Assembly (NCBI RefSeq): GCF_008974245.1
Contig: NZ_BBZI01000010.1
Location: 372,001-436,000, forward strand
Direction of reading: 5' to 3'
DNA from: Streptomyces abyssomicinicus
Lineage (GTDB): Bacteria > Actinomycetota > Actinomycetes > Streptomycetales > Streptomycetaceae
DNA length: 64,000 bases
In this document: positions 48,924 through 57,537 of the stretch, piece after piece
Numbering within the stretch: position 1 is the stretch's first letter
How the letters are laid out: every line of letters begins with the position of its first letter
Notes under the pieces: model-generated
Database searches by the model: none
The model's input: only the letters and a program-made list of their open reading frames with translations
What the model was told of the DNA's origin: nothing
Made by a program: the position numbers and the translations under genes

Positions 48924-51266
48924 ATGTCCGAGTTGTTCGACGCGGTCGACGCGCTCGTCGCGTCCCGCTCGCCGCTCCCGCCGGTGGAGGAACGTAAGCG
49001 GCTGCGGCTGGCCCACGGCCTGACGCTGGACGAAGTCGCCACCGCGTTGAAGGTGCGCCGGGCCACGGTGTCCGGCTGGGAGTCGGTGAAGAAACCGACC
49101 GAGCCGCGCGGCCCGGAGCGCCAGGCGTACGCGCGGCTGCTGGAGAAGCTCGCCGAGCTCTACCCCGTCCCCGCGGCGCCGCCGGAGCCGGCCGCACCGC
49201 CGGTGCCCGCCCCGTCCACCGCCGTCCCCTCCCGGGCGAAGGCGGAGACCGCGCCCACCGGCCAGGTCCTTGACACCGCGGCCATGACGACGACCGGGAA
49301 CACCCGGACCCCCGCCCCCGCCTCTGCCCCCGTTCCCGCCCAAGAACCCGCCCCCACCCCCGCTCCCGTCCCGGACCCTGCCGCCGTCCCCGCCCAGGAC
49401 CCCGTCCCCGCCCAGGACCCCGCCCCCGCCCCGGACACCGTGACCCGTCCGGCGCGCGCCGCCGGAGCGTCGTCGGCGTCGCGCCGCCCTGGCGCGAGGA
49501 AGGCGGCACCGGCCGCCACACCCGCGGACGGCGGCACCGACCCGCGGTTCGCGAACGGTCCACTGGCCGTCGTGGACGCCGAGGACGGGCAGGTGCTCGC
49601 GTACTGCACCGGCGGCCTGGTCCTGGACGTGCCCGCCAGGAGCCTTCCGGCCCTGGTGGAGTGGTCGCTCACCGAGGCGCGGCTCGGGCAGCCGAAGCTG
49701 TCCGGGCCGGGCAAGGACGCCGACCCGCTGCTCGTGCTCACCGAGGCCGCGCTGGAGCGCTACGGCCTGCCGACGGCCCTCACCGACGAGGAACGGCTCG
49801 CCGGGCGCATCCCGGAGGGCCACACGGTGGTCAAGCAGCTCGCACGCGCGCAGTGGAAGCTGACGAAGCGCGGGTTCGGGCCGTGGGCCCGGATCTACCG
49901 CCCCGCGACCGGTTCGGAGCGGGCCTGCGTGCAGCTGTGCATCCCCTCGTGGCACGCCCTCGACCCCCGGCACTGGGGCCACGCCGCACAGCTCCCGCCC
50001 GCCGAACTCGCCCGCGTGCTGGGCGTGTACGCCTCCCGGGTCATGACGCCGCGCGGCTCCACCGCCGTGACCGGACTGGAACTCATGACCGCCCTGCACC
50101 CGCCGACCCGGGCCTCCGGACCCGATGGGACGGGCAAGCGGCACTCCGAGCACAACCCCGGCTCCCTGGGCAAGGACCCGGTCGACCCGGCACCCTGCGA
50201 GGCCCCCGACGGGCACCCCGTACTCAGGGACCTCCCGCGATTCCACGTCCGCGGTCCTGCGGAGAAGCTCTTCGAGGAGGCGTACGACTGGGCGCGCCCG
50301 ATGACCGACGAGGAGTGCACGCTGCGGCACCTGGTCGGCATCGACGTGAACATGGCTTTCGCCGCAGGCGCCAACGGCCTGAACGTCGGCCTCGGCGCAC
50401 CCGCCCACGTCAAGAACCCCCTTTTCGACCCGAAGCTGCCCGGCTCGTGGCTGGTGGACCTGTCCCACGTCGACCTGTCCCGGGTGAGGAGCGGCAAGGA
50501 GTGGGTGCGTCTGGACGGCGGCCTGCTGCCCAGCCCGTTCACGCCGAAGGGCGAGCGCCCCGAAGGACCGGCCTGGTACGCGACGCCGACCGTGGCGTAC
50601 GCGGTGGAACTCGGCTACGAGGTCCGGCCGCTGGAGGCATGGGTGCGCCACGACAACGGCCGTTACCTGGACGGCTGGTACCAGCGCCTGCGGGACGCCT
50701 ACCTGGCCACGATGGCCGACCTCGGCGTCCACGCGGACATGCCCCCGGCCGACTTCCTCGCAGCGATGGACGGCTGCAAGGAGCGCGACCCGGAGCTGGC
50801 GATCGTCGTCTCGGCGGTCAAGGCGACCGTGAAGGGCGGCCTGGGCAAGCTGCGCGAGCGGCCGCGGGGCGAGGGTTGGCGGCCCGGTGAGCCGTGGCGC
50901 GCCCTGGCCCGGCCGACGTGGCGGCCCGACATCCGCGCGGCGGTCATCTCCCGCACGCGGATCAACCTGCACCGAAAGATCGTCAGGCACGCCGCGTTCA
51001 CCGGGCAGTACCCGGTCGCGATCCTCTCCGACTGCGTCGTCTACGCGGCCGGCGGCACCGGCCCGCTGGACTTCCTGCCGTACCGGGAGGGCAAGCCGCT
51101 GCCCGGCGGGTTCAAGCTCGGCGTCAACCCCGGCCTGGTCAAGCACGAAGGCACCCAGCCCCTGCTGTGGGGCGAGGAGGTCCGCGAACGGTTCGACGCG
51201 CCGGAACTCAACCTCGCCCGGTACATCAAGGACGGCACCGTCAGCGACGCCGACAACGGCGAGTAG
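48924..51266 (+). CDS. tap: Telomere-associated protein Tap
   Basis: 780 aa, ATG behind a consensus AGGAGGT. Residues about 22-65 are an HTH (RLRLAHGLTLDEVATALKVR; RATVSGWESVKKP). A Pro/Ala-rich linker of about 120 residues follows, partly built of an 18-bp DNA repeat, then a large domain beginning near PRFANGPLAVVDAEDGQVLA. The total length, the HTH plus Pro/Ala layout and the location 15 bp before tpg match Streptomyces Tap. Tap binds the 3' overhang of the telomere and recruits Tpg and polymerase for end patching of linear chromosomes or plasmids. The longer linker explains the extra length compared with the roughly 740 aa I recall for other Tap proteins. Confidence 0.88.
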   Translation: MSELFDAVDALVASRSPLPPVEERKRLRLAHGLTLDEVATALKVRRATVSGWESVKKPTEPRGPERQAYARLLEKLAELYPVPAAPPEPAAPPVPAPSTAVPSRAKAETAPTGQVLDTAAMTTTGNTRTPAPASAPVPAQEPAPTPAPVPDPAAVPAQDPVPAQDPAPAPDTVTRPARAAGASSASRRPGARKAAPAATPADGGTDPRFANGPLAVVDAEDGQVLAYCTGGLVLDVPARSLPALVEWSLTEARLGQPKLSGPGKDADPLLVLTEAALERYGLPTALTDEERLAGRIPEGHTVVKQLARAQWKLTKRGFGPWARIYRPATGSERACVQLCIPSWHALDPRHWGHAAQLPPAELARVLGVYASRVMTPRGSTAVTGLELMTALHPPTRASGPDGTGKRHSEHNPGSLGKDPVDPAPCEAPDGHPVLRDLPRFHVRGPAEKLFEEAYDWARPMTDEECTLRHLVGIDVNMAFAAGANGLNVGLGAPAHVKNPLFDPKLPGSWLVDLSHVDLSRVRSGKEWVRLDGGLLPSPFTPKGERPEGPAWYATPTVAYAVELGYEVRPLEAWVRHDNGRYLDGWYQRLRDAYLATMADLGVHADMPPADFLAAMDGCKERDPELAIVVSAVKATVKGGLGKLRERPRGEGWRPGEPWRALARPTWRPDIRAAVISRTRINLHRKIVRHAAFTGQYPVAILSDCVVYAAGGTGPLDFLPYREGKPLPGGFKLGVNPGLVKHEGTQPLLWGEEVRERFDAPELNLARYIKDGTVSDADNGE

Positions 51267-51281
51267 AGGAGAGGGCAGGCG

Positions 51282-51839
51282 ATGAGCATGTTCGGGGAGG
51301 GCCTGGAGGCCGCGGTGCAGAAGGCGTTCACCCGCCCGGCGCCCAGGACCGCGGGCGCGCAGATGCGCTACCTGGTCCGGCAGATGAAAGGGACGAGAGC
51401 GGTCGCCCAGACACTGCGGGTCTCCCAGCGCACCGTCGAACGGTACGTGAAGGACCAGATCAGAAAACCCCGCCCGGACCTCGCGGCGCGCCTCGAGCGC
51501 GAGGTGAGGAAGCGGTGGCAGCCGCGGATCAGGGCCATGGCCCGGCAGCGGGCGGCCACCACCGACGGCATCGTCATCGACACCCGGGCCCGCATGGGCT
51601 ACACCGCACCGATCGGGTCGACGGACCAGGACCGCGTCCGGCACCTGACCGTCGCCCTGCCCCCGCGGTACGCCGCCCGCCTCTTCGACGCCCAGGAGGC
51701 CGGCGCGGCCGACCAGCAGCTCCAGCAGATCGCCGCCGAGGCGCTCAAGGAGGTCTACTTCCAGGACGGCGGCCGCCGCGCCGGCAGCCTGGAGGAGGTC
51801 AGGTTCACGGACATCGAGCACCTGGAGTTCGAGCTGTAG
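51282..51839 (+). CDS. tpg: Telomere terminal protein Tpg
   Basis: 185 aa, the family length; ATG behind GAGGAGAGGGCAGG. The N-terminal half has an HTH (GTRAVAQTLRVSQRTVERYV) and a basic region (RKPRPDLAARLEREVRKRWQ). The central part GIVIDTRARMGYTAPIGSTD contains Thr114, the position I recall as the priming threonine in characterised Tpg proteins. Tpg is covalently attached to 5' ends of linear replicons and primes filling of the terminal gap. It is co-transcribed with tap. Its last 35 bp overlap the convergent LRV gene. Confidence 0.9.
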   Translation: MSMFGEGLEAAVQKAFTRPAPRTAGAQMRYLVRQMKGTRAVAQTLRVSQRTVERYVKDQIRKPRPDLAARLEREVRKRWQPRIRAMARQRAATTDGIVIDTRARMGYTAPIGSTDQDRVRHLTVALPPRYAARLFDAQEAGAADQQLQQIAAEALKEVYFQDGGRRAGSLEEVRFTDIEHLEFEL

Positions 51840-53394
51840 CAGCCGCGCCCGGGACCGGCCGCCTCTCCAGCCGGGACACCAGGTCCGACATCGTGGCGAG
51901 CGGCAACGACGGGTTGGAGGCCGCCGCTGCCACCACCTGTCCGTCGGTGTCGGTGAGCAGCTCCACGACGACCGATGGCGGCAGGGCAGGATGGCGGGCG
52001 GCCATGGGCCGCGCCCGTCTGTCGGCCAGACAGGCGAGCAGGGCCGGGGCCGTCGCGCGGGGATGCCGGGCGACCTCGCGGAGCGCTTTGCGTACCGACG
52101 GTCCGTGCCGGGTCAGGTCCTCCAGCAGCGCCGGCGTCGCGTCCGGGTTGGCTGCGATCTTGGCGACGACCCGGACTCCGTGCCGGTCGGCCATGGCGCG
52201 CAGCTGGGCTTCGGACAGGCCCGGGTGCGGCGCGACGGACTTGACCACTTTCGCGTCGGGGTCGGCGGCCAGTGCGTCGCGTGTCGCGGGCGGCAGATCG
52301 CGTCGTCGGGCCACGAGCATCCGCACGGCCGGGTCCGGAGACTGGGCCAGCTCCTCGACCTCGTCGGGGGAGGCGGCGGCGATCCGCGGCACAAGGGTGT
52401 CGCCCATCCTGGCGGACCCGGCCAGGCGGGTGAGCACGTCGAGCGGCACCTGTGGGTTGTGGGCGAGCCTGCGCCGCACGTCGTGGCCGGGGTCGCCGGC
52501 CAGGACGCGCATCAGGTCGTCGTCGATCGCCGGATTCCCCGCGAGATCGGCCCGGACCCCGGGGGAGGGGTCCGCGGCGAGCTGTTCGCACACCCGCGAC
52601 GGCAGGCCGGGGCGGGCGGCGAGTGCCCAGCGCAGCAGCAGCGAAGGATGGTCCACGAAACCGACGACGGCTTCGGTGGGTGTCGCCGGGTTCCGCAGTG
52701 CCGCCTGCCGCGTGTCGTGCACGGTGGACTCGTGGGAGCCGTCGCAGGAGGCGCCCGGCTCCAGATCGCAGTCGAGCCGCGAGCAGTGCGGATCGTGGAC
52801 GAACGGTGTCTCTTCCCGGTCGCAGACCAGGCACCGTCGCGCGGGAGGCAGCCCTTGGCCGGTGAGCAGCGCCGCCAGCACGGCCGGGGGCGTCGCCTCG
52901 TTGGCCGCGACCGCCCGGCGGACCTCGGCGTGCGGATGCCCCGCAAGCCTGGCGGCCACTTCCGGCGTCGTCCACAGGGCGAGCTCCGCCACGACCCGTA
53001 CGTCCGGGTCCGCGGCGAGCGTCTCCACCACATCGGGCGGAAGGGCGGGGCAGGCGGCCAGCTTCTCCCGGCGCTCGACGACCGGATCGGCCGCGAGGAG
53101 ACGCGCCCACTCCGGGCTGCCGGCGCCCCCGTCGAGCAGGGCGAGCGCGGCGTGCGGCTGTGCCACGGGATCGACGTCGGCGACCGTCAGCCGCCCCGCG
53201 TACGCCAACCACACGGCGCTCTCCTCGACGCGTGAGGCCAGCCGGAGCGCCTGCGCGTGAGCGAGGTCCGGGCGAGCAGCCAGCTCCGCGGCGATGTCGG
53301 CGTCCGCGATCGCCGTCAGCCGGTCGACCAGCTCGGACGGCAGGGCCGCATTGGCGGCGAGCCCGTACAGGACATGGTTCACAGGGGGCATCAT
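51805..53394 (-). CDS. Leucine-rich-repeat-variant (LRV) protein with internal Cys cluster
   Basis: 529 aa from ATG 53394 (a second ATG follows at 53391). The chain consists of about 18 repeats of 23-24 residues with the LRV pattern L-x2-L-x2-D-P-x2-x-V-R (for example VVETLAADPDVRVVAELALW; VCEQLAADPSPGVRADLAGN). Near residues 190-225 a Cys/His-rich insert interrupts the array (CLVCDREETPFVHDPHCSRL, then C-D-L and a fifth Cys), which could bind zinc or an Fe-S cluster; the Azotobacter LRV prototype has an N-terminal 4Fe-4S cluster. Function unknown. Its 3' end overlaps tpg. Confidence 0.85.
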   Translation of the reverse strand: MMPPVNHVLYGLAANAALPSELVDRLTAIADADIAAELAARPDLAHAQALRLASRVEESAVWLAYAGRLTVADVDPVAQPHAALALLDGGAGSPEWARLLAADPVVERREKLAACPALPPDVVETLAADPDVRVVAELALWTTPEVAARLAGHPHAEVRRAVAANEATPPAVLAALLTGQGLPPARRCLVCDREETPFVHDPHCSRLDCDLEPGASCDGSHESTVHDTRQAALRNPATPTEAVVGFVDHPSLLLRWALAARPGLPSRVCEQLAADPSPGVRADLAGNPAIDDDLMRVLAGDPGHDVRRRLAHNPQVPLDVLTRLAGSARMGDTLVPRIAAASPDEVEELAQSPDPAVRMLVARRRDLPPATRDALAADPDAKVVKSVAPHPGLSEAQLRAMADRHGVRVVAKIAANPDATPALLEDLTRHGPSVRKALREVARHPRATAPALLACLADRRARPMAARHPALPPSVVVELLTDTDGQVVAAAASNPSLPLATMSDLVSRLERRPVPGAAATARTPGARCP

Positions 53395-53531
53395 TCCCGG
53401 TCCGTGACGGAACGGCCGCTGGATTTCGGCCCTGACGAGTCGCCGGCCGCACCTGCGCACGTTCTGGGCGCGGTACTCGGCGGAACCCGCCGACCGAAGC
53501 GCCCGGTCACCGATGCCGAAGGCCGGTGCAC

Positions 53532-53567
53532 GCCGGCGGGCCGGCGCGCCCGTCGCGGCCCGCCGGC
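53532..53567 (-). terminator. Terminator of the des-MFS operon
   Basis: An 11-bp perfect stem (53532-53542 with 53557-53567) with a 14-base loop, directly after the MFS stop on the minus strand. Confidence 0.75.
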
Positions 53568-53573
53568 CTTCCC

Positions 53574-55073
53574 TCACGGGTGGCCGGCGGCGCCGACCGC
53601 GACCCCGTCCTCCAGCCCGCCCTGCCCCGCCCGGCGCCGGGCGCGGTGCAGCAGGTACGCGGTGGCCAGCCCTCCCGCCATGACCGCCGCCGACCCCAGG
53701 GCCTGCCCGGTGCGCGCCGCCGCCGCGAAGGCGTCCAGCACGGCCGGGCCGTTCTCCGGCCCCGCGGCCTCCAGCACCGCGGTCAGCGACGCGGAACCGA
53801 CGGTCCACGACTCCTGTGCGGCGAGGTGGCTGCTGACGACCGCTCCGAGCACCGCCACGCCCAGGCTGCCCCCGACCTCGCCCATGGTGCCGTCGACAGC
53901 CGCGCCCGACCCCGCCCGGTCCGCGGGGATCGAGCCCATCACCGCCGCGACGATGGCCGGATTGGCGAGGGCGCAGCCGACGCCCATCAGCAGCAGACCG
54001 GCCAGCAGCACCGGGTAGCCGCCCCGGTCCAGCACCCCGGCCACCGCGAACCCGCCGGCCAGCAGGCCCATGCCGAGAGCGACGGCACGGACCTCGCCCA
54101 GCCGGGCGATCATCCTCGGCGCCAGACCGCGGATGTTGAGCGCCACGACGCTCAGCGGGAAGGGCGCCATGTACAACCCGGCCTCCAGGGCGGTGAAGCC
54201 CCGGACGTACTGGAGCTGCTGCGCCAGCAGGAACAGCGCTCCCGCGCTGCCGAAACTGATCAGCAGCACCCCGGTGACCGCGCCCGTGAACCGGGGGTTG
54301 CGGAAGAGCTGGGGCGCCAGCACGGGGTCGGCGCAGTGCCGCTCCCACACCACGAGCCCGGTCAGCGCCACCGCCGCGGTCGCGGTCGCGGCGAGCACCG
54401 GAAGGGAACCGGCGCCGTGCTCCGGCCAGGAGGTCACCGCGTGCACCAGTGCCACCACGCCGACGGCGGACAGCACCGCTCCGGGCACGTCGGGCCGCCC
54501 CGCCCCCGCACGTCGCGACTCGGGAATCAGCCACCGGGCGGCGGCCAGCCCCAGCAGGGCCACCGGCACGTTGATCAGGAAGATCGCGCCCCACGGGAAG
54601 TGGGAGAGGATCAGCCCGCCGAGCGGCGGCCCGGCCGCGAAGCCGAGACCGTTGACCGCCGCCCAGATGCCGATGGCCCGGACGCGCTCAGCCTCGGGGA
54701 AGACCTGGGCGACCACCGCGAGGGTGGTGCACGTGATCAGCGCGCCGCCCACGCCCATGCCGGCCCGGGCGGCGACGAGCTGGCCGACGTCCTGGCTCAG
54801 TCCGGCCGCCAGGGAGCACACGCCGAACAGGGCCAGCCCGATCAGCAGCAGTCGCCGCCGTCCGTAGCGGTCGGCGGCGGCGCCGGCGGCCAGCAGCAGC
54901 CCCGCCTGGGCCAGCGGATAGGCGTTCACCACCCACTGGATCGCCGACATCCCCGCGTCCAGTTCCCGGGAGAGCGTGGGAACCGCGACGGTCAGTACCG
55001 AGTTGTCCAGGACGACGACGAGCTGCACCAGGCAGACCACGCCGAGCACCACCGCCCGCCGGTCGGGGCGCAT
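53574..55073 (-). CDS. MFS exporter, DHA2 (EmrB/QacA) type, last gene of the des operon
   Basis: 499 aa from ATG 55073. Fourteen hydrophobic segments are expected; visible motifs are the DHA2 start LVQLVVVLDNSVLTVAVPTL, motif A (AADRYGRRRLLLIGLALF) and motif C-like GLGFAAGPPLGGLILSHFPW. It begins 68 bp after desD on the same strand and is probably co-transcribed, so export of desferrioxamine is the likely role. This is inferred from position only. Confidence 0.85.
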   Translation of the reverse strand: MRPDRRAVVLGVVCLVQLVVVLDNSVLTVAVPTLSRELDAGMSAIQWVVNAYPLAQAGLLLAAGAAADRYGRRRLLLIGLALFGVCSLAAGLSQDVGQLVAARAGMGVGGALITCTTLAVVAQVFPEAERVRAIGIWAAVNGLGFAAGPPLGGLILSHFPWGAIFLINVPVALLGLAAARWLIPESRRAGAGRPDVPGAVLSAVGVVALVHAVTSWPEHGAGSLPVLAATATAAVALTGLVVWERHCADPVLAPQLFRNPRFTGAVTGVLLISFGSAGALFLLAQQLQYVRGFTALEAGLYMAPFPLSVVALNIRGLAPRMIARLGEVRAVALGMGLLAGGFAVAGVLDRGGYPVLLAGLLLMGVGCALANPAIVAAVMGSIPADRAGSGAAVDGTMGEVGGSLGVAVLGAVVSSHLAAQESWTVGSASLTAVLEAAGPENGPAVLDAFAAAARTGQALGSAAVMAGGLATAYLLHRARRRAGQGGLEDGVAVGAAGHP

Positions 55074-55141
55074 CACCGGGCCACCCGCTCGTCCCGAGGG
55101 GGCGCCGGGCGCGCGGGCGTCCCCCGTGGAAGTTCCTCCGG

Positions 55142-56959
55142 TCACCGGACCGGGGCGAACCGGGCTATGGGATTGGTCAGTTCGCCGACCAGCTGGAGCG
55201 CCGCGGAGGGGTCGGCGAGGTCCACCATCTGGCGGTTGTTCCGCAACTGCAGGCGGTTGAGGCAGGACAGCGCGAAGGTCTTCGCGAACGCGTCGTGGCG
55301 CCGGAACCGCTCGGCGAGGTGGGGGACGGCGTCCTGGTAGTCGGCGACGCACCGGGCCACCGTCTCCCAGAAGCGGTCCTCGGCGAGCGTGCCCGCCTCG
55401 TCGAGAAGCGCGGCCAGGTACCGCAGGAAGCCGTCGAAGACGTCGGTGAAGATGGACAGCAGCTGCATGTCCTCCGGGACGTCGGCGCGGACACGTCGCA
55501 CGGCCGGCGGCAGGTCCGCCTCCGGGTTCATGACCACGATCTCCTCGGCGATGTCCTTGAACACGGCGCGCACCACCGCGCCCTCGCCGTCGAGCACCAG
55601 GATGACGTTCTCCCCGTGCGGCATGAAGGCGAGGTCGTGGGCGTAGAAACTCTGCAGCAGCGGCACGAGGTAGGCGTCGAGGTAGCGCCGCAGCCACTCC
55701 TGCGCGGGCAGACCGCTGCCGGCGATCAGGGCCGCCGCGAACGACCCGCCGTCGCGGTCGGCGTGCAGGAGCGCGGCCATGGTGCACACCCGCTCGCCCG
55801 GCGCCAGCGAGGGCACCGGGCTCTCCCGCCACAGCGCGGCCAGCATCTTGCGGTACGGCGAGTAGCGGTCGGTTGCCGCCTCGTACCGCGGGTCGCGGTA
55901 CCCGATGGCGGCGTGCTCGCGGATGATCGTCAGCCCGGTCCCGCTCAGCACCGGGTCGGTGGCGATCAGTTCGGCCAGCCAGTCGTTGATGGCCGGCGTC
56001 GCCTCCATGTACGCGGCCGAGAGACCCCGCATGAAACCCATGTTGAGGACGGACATGGCCGTCTTCACGTAATGCCGGTCGGGACGGCTGGTGTTGAAGA
56101 ACGTACGGATGGACTGCTGCGCCTGGTAGAGGTCCTCGCTCTCGCCGAGCGGCACCAGGTGGCGGGTGGCGATCTCTCCGGCGAAGGTGACCGCCAGTTT
56201 GTTGGTCCACTGCCAGGGGTGCGCGGGGAAGAGCAGGTAGTCCGCGGGGTCGAGTCCGAGGCCGGTGAGCACCCCTTCGAGCCGTGCCCGCTCCTCGGTG
56301 CCCAGCTCCTGCGCGATCAGGGTGTCGTAGTCGATGTCCGCGCAGGAGGTGAAGGTGGCGCGGTCGCGGTGCGCGGCGAGCCACATCAGGCGGATCGGGG
56401 CCGCGGCCTCAGGGGCGTAGGAGTGGAACTCCGCGATGTCGAAGCCGATCCGGCCGTTGTTGGCGACGAAGCCGGGGTGCCCCTCGGTCATGCTCGCCTC
56501 GACGGTCTGGAAGCCGGCCGTCACCAGTTCGGCCGCGGTCGGCGCCGGCCGGGAGAGCTTGTAGGCACTCGACGAGAGAGTGGAGCTGAGTTCCTCGAGG
56601 TAGACGGGCAGCACCTCGTCGCTCAGACCCAGCGTGGCGCGCAGTTCGAGGACCAGTTCCAGGGCGTCCAGCGGTGCTTCGGAGCCGGAGCGCCACCGGG
56701 TGACGGAGCCGGCGTCGATCTGCCAGTGGTCCAGGGACATCGTCCGGGCGGCGAAGCGGTACTCCGTGGCGCCGTCGTCGGACCGCACGGTGTACCACCC
56801 GTCGCCGGCGGGCTCCGGGGTCAGCAGCCGTTCGTGGGCGAACTCCGCGAGCGCCTTGCGGACCAGCGCCCGGTTGGCGGCCGCCCACAGCTCGGGGCGC
56901 AGGTGGGCCACCTGGTCCAGGGCGGCGGTGGCGGCCCGGTGGGGCTGGGCGGCGGTCAT
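55142..56959 (-). CDS. desD: DesD, desferrioxamine synthetase (NIS synthetase)
   Basis: 605 aa; ATG 56959 overlaps the desC stop (ATGA). An IucA/IucC-family enzyme: VANNGRIGFDIAEFHSYAPE, DYLLFPAHPWQWTNKLAVTF, SIRTFFNTSRPDRHYVKTAM (nucleotide-binding), and the ferric-iron-reductase-like C-terminal part with FMPHGENVILVLDGEGAVVR. It condenses and cyclises N-hydroxy-N-acylcadaverine units with ATP to desferrioxamine E/B types. Last biosynthetic gene in desABCD. Confidence 0.95.
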   Translation of the reverse strand: MTAAQPHRAATAALDQVAHLRPELWAAANRALVRKALAEFAHERLLTPEPAGDGWYTVRSDDGATEYRFAARTMSLDHWQIDAGSVTRWRSGSEAPLDALELVLELRATLGLSDEVLPVYLEELSSTLSSSAYKLSRPAPTAAELVTAGFQTVEASMTEGHPGFVANNGRIGFDIAEFHSYAPEAAAPIRLMWLAAHRDRATFTSCADIDYDTLIAQELGTEERARLEGVLTGLGLDPADYLLFPAHPWQWTNKLAVTFAGEIATRHLVPLGESEDLYQAQQSIRTFFNTSRPDRHYVKTAMSVLNMGFMRGLSAAYMEATPAINDWLAELIATDPVLSGTGLTIIREHAAIGYRDPRYEAATDRYSPYRKMLAALWRESPVPSLAPGERVCTMAALLHADRDGGSFAAALIAGSGLPAQEWLRRYLDAYLVPLLQSFYAHDLAFMPHGENVILVLDGEGAVVRAVFKDIAEEIVVMNPEADLPPAVRRVRADVPEDMQLLSIFTDVFDGFLRYLAALLDEAGTLAEDRFWETVARCVADYQDAVPHLAERFRRHDAFAKTFALSCLNRLQLRNNRQMVDLADPSAALQLVGELTNPIARFAPVR

Positions 56960-57537
56960 GCGTCGGCTCCTTCGGTGGCGGCCGTGAACTGTTCCCTGGT
57001 GCAGAAGCTGAGCAGGGCGGTCTTCTCGGGCTTGACGAGCGGGCCCTCGGGGACGAATCCGACGAAGGCGTTGAGGGAGTGGACGGCGGTGTTGCGGACG
57101 TCCGGCTCGACGACGACGCGGTGCGCCGAGGGGTCGTCGAAGAGGAAGGCCATCACGGTGGTGATGACTGCGCGGGTGAACCCGTGGCGGGGAGAGCCGG
57201 CCGGAGCGCACAGGAAGTGCATGCCGACGTCCCCCGGGCGCGCCTCGTACAGTCCGGCCAGCTCCACCCGTGCCGGGTCGTAACGCTCCACCAGGAAGCA
57301 GGACTCGCCGTCCAGGGCGCCGAGGAAGGCGTCGTGGTGAGGATGGCGGACGATCGCCTCGTAGGCCTCGACGACCTCGGCGGTGCTGAGATTCCCCATC
57401 ATCCAGTACGCGGCCTTCGGGTCGGTGACCCAGGCGTGCAGCAGGGCGGACTCCCGGGCCGGGTCCAGCGGATGCAGCGACATCGTGCCCAGGGGCGTGG
57501 GCCGGGAGTAGAGAGCGGGGGTCACGGGACGGGTCAC
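56956..57537 (-). CDS. desC: DesC, siderophore acyltransferase
   Basis: 193 aa from GTG 57537, which overlaps the desB stop (GTGA); 4-bp overlaps on both sides show tight coupling. GNAT/IucB-type motifs: YWMMGNLSTAEVVEAYEAI, RPGDVGMHFLCAPAGSPRHG and HRVVVEPDVRNTAVHSLNAF. It acylates N-hydroxycadaverine with acetyl, succinyl or longer acyl-CoA. A second, divergent protein (62937-63584) shares these motifs. Confidence 0.93.
   Translation of the reverse strand: MTRPVTPALYSRPTPLGTMSLHPLDPARESALLHAWVTDPKAAYWMMGNLSTAEVVEAYEAIVRHPHHDAFLGALDGESCFLVERYDPARVELAGLYEARPGDVGMHFLCAPAGSPRHGFTRAVITTVMAFLFDDPSAHRVVVEPDVRNTAVHSLNAFVGFVPEGPLVKPEKTALLSFCTREQFTAATEGADA

Noticed and set aside
53395..53531. Small gene between the LRV protein and the MFS exporter
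   Set aside because: No frame with a credible start and composition; the stretch looks like an upstream region plus the exporter's terminator.
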